Shown here: positions 58,469 through 64,000 of the stretch, one piece after another
Layout of the letters: each line of letters starts with the position of its first letter
How positions within the stretch are numbered: position 1 is the first letter of the stretch
NCBI RefSeq assembly: GCF_004000905.1
Contig: NZ_BIMD01000032.1
Span: 1-64,000, forward strand
Length of the DNA stretch: 64,000 bases
Origin: Paenibacillus humicus NBRC 102415
Lineage (GTDB): Bacteria; Bacillota; Bacilli; Paenibacillales; Paenibacillaceae
Reading direction: 5' to 3'
Program-made: the position numbers and the translations under genes
Notes under the pieces: generated by a model
Databases searched by the model: none
The model's input: the letters and a program-made list of their open reading frames with translations, nothing else
What the model was told of the DNA's origin: nothing

Positions 58469-59335
58469 TCAAGGCTCACGCAGGGAATGCCAGACCGACT
58501 CCCGGTAATCGGTCGGAGATTCGCCGTGGAATCGGCGGAACTGCCTGGAGAAATATAGGGCATCCTGCAAGCCGACGGACGAGGCGATCTGCTCGACCGT
58601 CAAATCCCGCCGTTCGCGAAGCATGCGCCGTCCCTTGTCGATCCGCAGCCGCAGGAGGAACGAAACCGGCGACATGCCGGCATGCTGCTTGAACACCCGG
58701 GACAGATAGGCTCGGCTGTAGCCGAACGACTCCGCCATCCCTTCCATGCTGATCGGCTCCGCAAACTGAGTGGACAAATACCGGATCATTTGGGAAGCGA
58801 TACCCCCGTCGTCAGAGCCTTCGCCGGGCTCCGGCCCCGCTCCCCTGCCGCGCGCGGCGGCAAACTCGGCCAGCACGGCATGCAGGCAGGCGACAGCGCC
58901 GAGCTGGGCTCCCGCAGGCTGCCGCAGATAGCGCATGCTCCGCTTGAGCGCAAGCCTCGGCGTGCTGGAGCGTCCCGTATCCGCTGTCGGAGAGGAGATG
59001 TCGAACCCGGCGGCCGCGGCGGCATGCGGCGCCCATGGTCCCTGGAAGGCGATCCAGCGGTAGCACCAAGGGTCGGCCGAATCGGCTTGATAAGAGACCA
59101 GCTGCCCGGGCTCGATGAGAAAGGAATGGCCGGCTTCGAGCCGGTGAACGGTCCCGCGGCATAGAAACTCTCCTTTTCCCGACAGCACATGGTGAAGCAA
59201 ATAGAAATCATGCACTTTCGGCCCCAATCGATGTCCGGGCTTCGTCTGGCTCTCTCCTGCGAACAAAACCTCCAGCGGCATCTCCGCGCCTTCTTCGGAA
59301 GCGGGAACGACCCTATAGTAAAAGCTCTTCTCCAT
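58469..59335 (-). CDS. AraC family transcriptional regulator
   Basis: The 288-residue protein has an N-terminal cupin-like sensor half (HDFYLLHHVLSGKGEFLCRGTVHRLEAGHSFLIEPGQLVSYQ) and two C-terminal HTH motifs (ISMEGMAESFGYSRAYLSRVFKQHAGMSPVSFLLRLRI and LTVEQIASSVGLQDALYFSRQFRRFHGESPTDYRES). Such regulators commonly activate sugar-use genes; no sugar operon is adjacent. Residues ~168-178 are Arg/Gly-rich. The ATG at 59335 has GGAGAATAGGGG upstream. Confidence 0.9.
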   Translation of the reverse strand: MEKSFYYRVVPASEEGAEMPLEVLFAGESQTKPGHRLGPKVHDFYLLHHVLSGKGEFLCRGTVHRLEAGHSFLIEPGQLVSYQADSADPWCYRWIAFQGPWAPHAAAAAGFDISSPTADTGRSSTPRLALKRSMRYLRQPAGAQLGAVACLHAVLAEFAAARGRGAGPEPGEGSDDGGIASQMIRYLSTQFAEPISMEGMAESFGYSRAYLSRVFKQHAGMSPVSFLLRLRIDKGRRMLRERRDLTVEQIASSVGLQDALYFSRQFRRFHGESPTDYRESVWHSLREP

Positions 59336-59605
59336 CCCCCTATTCTCCTTTCCCGTCTCCGATCGTGTGCTGCAAGCTCTCTAGCGAAAGTGTACCCGAA
59401 TTTTCCGCCGGGCGCGAGCGGGAGGAGGACCGGGACGAAGGAGGCATGCCCGCCAGACTGCAAGGGAAAAGAAGGATGGGCATATCGGCCTTCGGCTTTG
59501 CTGGAGATCCCGGCCTTGTCGAATGATGCCTATGTTCTATTTCCTAGAGGGAGAGGGACTTGGGAATCAATTTCAGTATTAGTAAGAAAATTCCAAAAAT
59601 TTCGA

Positions 59606-59634
59606 TTGTGAATCCGAAAATACGAGACTATACT
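59606..59634 (+). promoter_or_regulatory. Sigma-A promoter of the S8 protease gene
   Basis: TTGTGA (59606-59611), 17-base spacer, TATACT (59629-59634). It gives a leader of about 290 nucleotides. Confidence 0.6.
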
Positions 59635-59932
59635 TGCTTTATTCTAAGACAAGATTCCTTGTCAATCGGCATGATTCGGATAGATCCGCATTTCGCTCGC
59701 GCAGCCGTCGTGCCCGGCCCTTGATCCGCCTCCCTCCAGCATCCCCCCAGGAGCTCCCGCTTCCAGCGCTGCTTTTCTGTCATCGGCTCCTGCAGCTAAC
59801 ATCCTGCGCGATGCTTCGAACTACAGCTGGGCGCAATCCGATCCTTTTGAAGGGGGTGATGATTTCGACCGCCGTCCGGCGGCGGCAGCAGATAGCTGAT
59901 CCCATTAAACCAAGTATAGGGAGTGGTTAAGT
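59635..59932 (+). other. Long untranslated leader of the S8 protease gene
   Basis: About 300 bases between the promoter and the TTG start. I see no riboswitch signature and no convincing small ORF with a ribosome binding site, but a regulatory structure is possible. The stretch 59336-59605 upstream of the promoter also shows no gene. Confidence 0.4.
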
Positions 59933-62900
59933 TTGATTTTTAGAAAGAAAGGCAAGAGACCGATGGCTGTCCTGATGGCCGTCCTGCTGACGTTTTCGTT
60001 TCTGGAGCCGATCCATGCGGCAGGCTCCGTAGCTTCGGACAAGCTTGACCGCAATTCATCCATTCAGAAAGCGGCGGCTGCCAAGGTGGACGGCAAGCTG
60101 CTCAAGCAGTTCGGACAGTCGGAATACGTCACTTATCTCGTCAAAATGAAGGCCCAGGTCGATACGGCATCGGTGTCCAAGCAGGCTCTGCAGAAGGCTG
60201 CGCTGCAAAAGGCGACGCTGTCCGCGGCGAAGCTGTCCGCCCGCAGCGCGGTCGTCAGCACGCTTAGGGATACCGCCCTGCAGACTCAATCGGAGCTGGA
60301 CGATTACTTGGAGAAAGCGCAGAAGAGCGGAAAAGTGAAGAGCTACAAAAGCTACTTCATCGTCAACGCGCTGGCGGTCACGAGCACGAAGGAGGTCATG
60401 GAGGAGCTCTCCAAGCTTCCGGGGGTCGACAAGGTGCTGCCCGACGAAACCCGCTATTTGCAAAAGACCGAGGTGAAGCCGGACGTGACGGCGCCCGGCG
60501 CCGGAACAGCGGCGCAGCCGGCCGCCGGAGTCCAGAAGGAGGCTGGAGCCAAGACGGCTGCCGCTCCGAGCAGCGTGGAGTGGAACATCGCCCGCATCAA
60601 CGCTCCGCAGGTATGGGCCCAGGGCATCGACGGGACCGGCGTCGTCGTCGCCAACCTCGATTCGGGCGTGGATTATACCCACCCCGCCCTGCAGCGCAAA
60701 TGGCGCGGCCTGGACGCATCCGGCGCCGTCGTCCATCCCGAGCTGAGCTGGTACGATCCCCATAGCGGAGCTTCGCTGCCTTCGGACAGCGACGGCCACG
60801 GAACCCATACGATGGGAACGATGGTCGGCTCGGAAGCGGACGGCTCCAACCAGATCGGCGTGGCGCCGGGAGCGAAATGGATCGCCGTCCGGATTTTCAA
60901 TCCGGATACGACCGACAGCATCATTCTGGACGGAGGCCAATGGCTGCTCGCTCCGGTCGATGCGCAGGGAAATCTGCATCCCGAGCTTGCGCCGGACGTC
61001 GTGAACAACTCCTGGGGCGGAGGCGCCGGCATCGACGAGTGGTTCCGGCCGATCGTGCAGGCATGGAGAAGCGCGGGCATCTTCCCCGAGTTCTCGGCCG
61101 GCAATACGACGCTGACGAACCCGGGCGGACCGGGATCGGTCGCCAATCCGGCGAACTATCCGGAATCGTTCGCGACCGGAGCGACCGACATCTCCGACAA
61201 CCTGGCCGACTTCTCGCTGCGGGGTCCGTCGCCATACGGCGAGATCAAGCCGGAGGTGTCCGCGCCGGGCGTCAACATCCGCTCCTCGATTCCGGGCGGA
61301 TATGAGGGAGGCTGGAACGGGACGTCCATGGCGGGACCGCATACGACCGCTCTGGCCGCGCTGCTGCTGCAGGCGAACCATTCCCTGACGGTCGACCAGC
61401 TGGAGTCCATCATCATGAATACGGCGACTCCGAGAACGGACAGCGCCTATCCCAATAGTCCCAACAACGGCTACGGGCATGGCGTCATCAACGCGCTGGA
61501 CGCGGTCGGCTCCGTTCTACAAGGCATCGGAACCGTATCGGGCAAAGTCGTGACCGGCGGGGACGATCTGGAGGAGCCCGTGCTGGAGCATGTGCCCGTA
61601 ACGACGGCCTTCACCGGCTTCGACGTTCCGATCACCGCCCATGTCTACGACAATGTGAGCGTGAGCTCGGTCGAAGTATTCGCGCGGGCCAAAGGAACCC
61701 AGACGTATGTATACCTTCCTGCCGAGAGAGTGTCGGGCGATTACAAGGACGGAGTCTACTCGGCTTCGATTCCGGCATTCCTCGTGACGAAAGCCGGACT
61801 GGAGTATTACATCCGAGTCAACGATTACGGCAATAACGGCATTCAATCGCAGGTCTATTCCGTTGATGTCAGCGACGGCGTGAAGCCTGGCTACACGCAG
61901 GACTTCGAGAGCGGCTGGACGGGCTTCTCCACCGGCGGCGAAGGCCTTCCATGGCAATGGGGCGTGCCGGTCAGCGGACCGGGCAGAGCCGCTTCGGGGC
62001 AGAAGGTCGCCGCGACCAATCTGACAGGCACCTATGCCTCGAATTCCAACTCCTATCTGCTCGCTCCTCCGATCGACCTGACGGACAGTCCGCAGGGCGC
62101 CGTCCTGAGCTTCAAGCACTGGTACGACTTGGAGACCAACTATGACAATGGAACCGTCTATATCTCCGCTGCAAGCACGAACCATGAATTCGTGCCGGTT
62201 GCATCCTTCACCGGAGCGAGCGGAGGCTGGAAAACCCAGCTCATCGACCTGGCTCCGTATGCAGGCCAGCAGGTTCTGGTCGCCTTCAATCTGTCGAGCG
62301 ACAACACCCAGAACAAAGCCGGCTGGTATCTCGACGACATCTCCATCGACGGACCGGACAGCCAGGCTCCCGGTGCGCCGACAGGCCTTGCAGGCGAAGC
62401 CGACGTGCTCGGCAATGTCCGCCTGACGTGGACGCCTCCGGCCGACCAGGACCTCAAGCAATTCGTGGTCTACCGTGCGGCGGAGGGAAGCTCCTCTTAC
62501 GAGCAGATAGGCATATCGCCGGCGGCTTCCTACACCGATACGGTTACGGCGACGCAAGCGACGTATTCGTATGCCGTATCGGCGCAGGATTACAGCGGCA
62601 ACATCGGTCCGAAATCGGATCCCGTCACCGTGTCGGTCAGCAGGGCCGGCATTCTGTACGAGGATGACTTCGACGGGGATACGGATAACGGCTGGACCCA
62701 TTCCGGCACGAAGGACGAATGGGAACGCGGTATTCCAACGGCTCCGGGACCTGCTGCGGCAGCCTCGCCTCCAAATGTGTGGGGCACGGATCTGGATTCG
62801 ACCTATGAGTCGAGCGCCGATTACTCTCTCGTATCGCCGCCGATCGACCTGACCGGGGCAGGCCATGCGTCGCTGACGTTCAATCATTGGTACGAGATCG

Positions 62901-64000
62901 AGGGCCGCTATGATTTCGGCCTTGTGGAAGCCTCTCGCGATGGAGGCGCATCCTGGACGGAGCTGCTGCGCTTCTCCGACAACACCGCCGGCAAGCAGTG
63001 GACGCCGGTCGTCTACAATCTGGATGCTTATGCCGGCTCGACCGTGCAGATCCGATTCCGGCTCAAGTCGGACAGCAGCGTCGTCAAGGCGGGATGGTAT
63101 CTGGACGACTTCCGCATTCTGGATACGTCAGCCTCCCTGCAGACGCAAGGCGATGCCCCAGCCGCGGCGATTCCGGGCCGCCAGAAGAACTCGGTCCAAG
63201 CCCCGCTGCTGAAAGTCGGCCATACGGACGAAGCCGGCTTCAAGCCGCAGGCGCAGCCTCAAGCTCAGCCGCAGGCTGATCAAGGCAGCATCGGCATTCA
63301 GAGCCTTCCGGCGAGCGCGACGGTCACCGTGCTGGAGACGGGGCGCTCGGTCAAGACGGATCCCGCCACCGGCAAATTCTCCTTCTCCCATGTGGCTGGA
63401 AGCTACACGCTGAAAGCCGAAGCGTACGGCTACTATCCGCAAACGAAGCCCGTCGAGATTACGGACGGCGGCACGGCCAAGGCCAGCTTCAGCCTGGAAG
63501 CGATCCCGCACGGGCAAATCCATGGCGTCGTCCGCGACGAGCGGAGCGGGGAGCCGATCTCCGGCGCCGTGGTCGCCGTTCTGGAAGATGCGGCCGTCGC
63601 GCCTGTGCGCACCGCAGCCGACGGAACCTTTACGTTCGACCTGCTTGAAGGGACATACACCCTTTCCGTGCAGAGCGGAGACTATTACAGCAAAACGGTC
63701 TCGGTCGCGGTGCCGGCCAACAAGGCGGTGGAACTGGCCGTCCTGTTGAAGCCGTTCATCGGCTTCCCGGGCGAAATCGCCTACGATGATGGAACGGCCG
63801 AAAACGCCAGGGCGTTCAACGCCGCGAACAACGCCTGGGCGGTACGCTTTACGCCGGAAGGCGGAGCCGCCCAGGTGACGGGAGCGTCGCTCCGGTTCTG
63901 GAACACGGAATTCCCGAGTCCGGGAGGAACGGCGTTCAAGTATGCCGTATACGATGCATCGGGCTCCGCAGGAGCGCCGGGCAGGCTTTTGGCAGGACCT
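59933..64000 (+). CDS. Secreted subtilisin-family (S8) serine protease, bacillopeptidase F-like (runs off window)
   Basis: The frame is open to the window end (1356 codons). It has a signal peptide (FRKKGKRPMAVLMAVLLTF, cleavage near IHAAG), an I9-like propeptide (~30-205), and a subtilisin domain with Asp243 (NLDSGVDYTHP), His289 (DGHGTHTMG) and Ser465 (GTSMAGPH). After it come two copies of a beta-sandwich module (near residues ~650-800 and ~905-1065, both ending AGWYLDD), fibronectin-like strands between them, and two carboxypeptidase-regulatory-like domains from ~1110. The TTG at 59933 (GGGAG upstream) fits better than the internal ATG 59963, since it keeps the basic n-region. Extracellular protein degradation, like Bpr. 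The C-terminus is missing. Confidence 0.92.
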   Translation, partial: MIFRKKGKRPMAVLMAVLLTFSFLEPIHAAGSVASDKLDRNSSIQKAAAAKVDGKLLKQFGQSEYVTYLVKMKAQVDTASVSKQALQKAALQKATLSAAKLSARSAVVSTLRDTALQTQSELDDYLEKAQKSGKVKSYKSYFIVNALAVTSTKEVMEELSKLPGVDKVLPDETRYLQKTEVKPDVTAPGAGTAAQPAAGVQKEAGAKTAAAPSSVEWNIARINAPQVWAQGIDGTGVVVANLDSGVDYTHPALQRKWRGLDASGAVVHPELSWYDPHSGASLPSDSDGHGTHTMGTMVGSEADGSNQIGVAPGAKWIAVRIFNPDTTDSIILDGGQWLLAPVDAQGNLHPELAPDVVNNSWGGGAGIDEWFRPIVQAWRSAGIFPEFSAGNTTLTNPGGPGSVANPANYPESFATGATDISDNLADFSLRGPSPYGEIKPEVSAPGVNIRSSIPGGYEGGWNGTSMAGPHTTALAALLLQANHSLTVDQLESIIMNTATPRTDSAYPNSPNNGYGHGVINALDAVGSVLQGIGTVSGKVVTGGDDLEEPVLEHVPVTTAFTGFDVPITAHVYDNVSVSSVEVFARAKGTQTYVYLPAERVSGDYKDGVYSASIPAFLVTKAGLEYYIRVNDYGNNGIQSQVYSVDVSDGVKPGYTQDFESGWTGFSTGGEGLPWQWGVPVSGPGRAASGQKVAATNLTGTYASNSNSYLLAPPIDLTDSPQGAVLSFKHWYDLETNYDNGTVYISAASTNHEFVPVASFTGASGGWKTQLIDLAPYAGQQVLVAFNLSSDNTQNKAGWYLDDISIDGPDSQAPGAPTGLAGEADVLGNVRLTWTPPADQDLKQFVVYRAAEGSSSYEQIGISPAASYTDTVTATQATYSYAVSAQDYSGNIGPKSDPVTVSVSRAGILYEDDFDGDTDNGWTHSGTKDEWERGIPTAPGPAAAASPPNVWGTDLDSTYESSADYSLVSPPIDLTGAGHASLTFNHWYEIEGRYDFGLVEASRDGGASWTELLRFSDNTAGKQWTPVVYNLDAYAGSTVQIRFRLKSDSSVVKAGWYLDDFRILDTSASLQTQGDAPAAAIPGRQKNSVQAPLLKVGHTDEAGFKPQAQPQAQPQADQGSIGIQSLPASATVTVLETGRSVKTDPATGKFSFSHVAGSYTLKAEAYGYYPQTKPVEITDGGTAKASFSLEAIPHGQIHGVVRDERSGEPISGAVVAVLEDAAVAPVRTAADGTFTFDLLEGTYTLSVQSGDYYSKTVSVAVPANKAVELAVLLKPFIGFPGEIAYDDGTAENARAFNAANNAWAVRFTPEGGAAQVTGASLRFWNTEFPSPGGTAFKYAVYDASGSAGAPGRLLAGP

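Noticed and set aside
61517-62887. Antisense frame inside the S8 protease gene
   Set aside because: Shadow frame; the open plus-strand protease explains the region.
1-64000. Mobile elements, tRNA or rRNA genes
   Set aside because: No transposase, integrase, terminal repeats, cloverleaf-like tRNA ends or conserved rRNA segments were seen in a read-through by eye.

Overview
The window looks like chromosomal DNA of a GC-rich, low-copy-repeat Firmicute, most likely Paenibacillus or a close relative. The evidence is strong AGGAGG-type ribosome binding sites, a threonyl T-box leader, rsbV-rsbW-sigB and sigY-type sigma modules, an OpuC-type osmoprotectant transporter, an S-layer-homology (SLH) anchored enzyme, and a large GH87-type alpha-1,3-glucanase of the architecture described in Paenibacillus and Bacillus circulans. 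I see no rRNA, tRNA, insertion sequence, prophage or CRISPR array. Family names are from motif recognition by eye, without database searches.

Layout. 1-0.5 kb: a decayed pair of small genes. 0.8-8.2 kb: a general-stress flavin-fold protein, an orphan PAS histidine kinase, an FMN reductase whose 3' end runs into a 29-bp tandem repeat, a D-2-hydroxyacid dehydrogenase, then T-box-thrS translationally overlapped with a cyclase-family gene. 8.3-12.2 kb: secreted GH87-type glucanase with a cre-like site. 12.2-19.2 kb: TetR/DHA2 efflux pair, Fsr-type MFS, TrmB regulator, NhaP-type antiporter. 19.5-28.3 kb: GNAT, DUF2164, speD, a four-gene osmoprotectant ABC operon (opuC-like), lipase-like hydrolase, pirin, an unknown gene, hemolysin III.

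28.4-38.9 kb is a coherent amino-acid scavenging region: a GntR/FCD regulator, rocD-rocF (arginine/ornithine catabolism), a very large secreted M28+M14+SLH peptidase, and an amino-acid ABC transporter. Copies of one 16-bp operator-like sequence lie in front of both rocD and the giant peptidase, so one regulator probably controls surface peptide digestion and arginine breakdown together. This is the most interesting unit in the window.

39-45.5 kb: DinB, a stalk/PKD secreted protein, an XRE regulator, a class 3 lipase, the NAD(P)HX repair enzyme, DUF1328. 45.9-57.1 kb is stress-oriented: a DUF948 protein, a receiver-PP2C phosphatase like RsbY, a sigY-yxlC-yxlD-like module with a plausible self-promoter, a CorA-like transporter with GVN instead of GMN, rsbV-rsbW-sigB, a small membrane protein and a YflT-like protein driven from a divergent sigma-B-type promoter, an LmrB-like pump, an FAD oxidoreductase and a YtxH operon. 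57.3-64 kb: type II-like asparaginase, AraC regulator, and a large secreted S8 protease (bacillopeptidase F-like) that runs off the window end.
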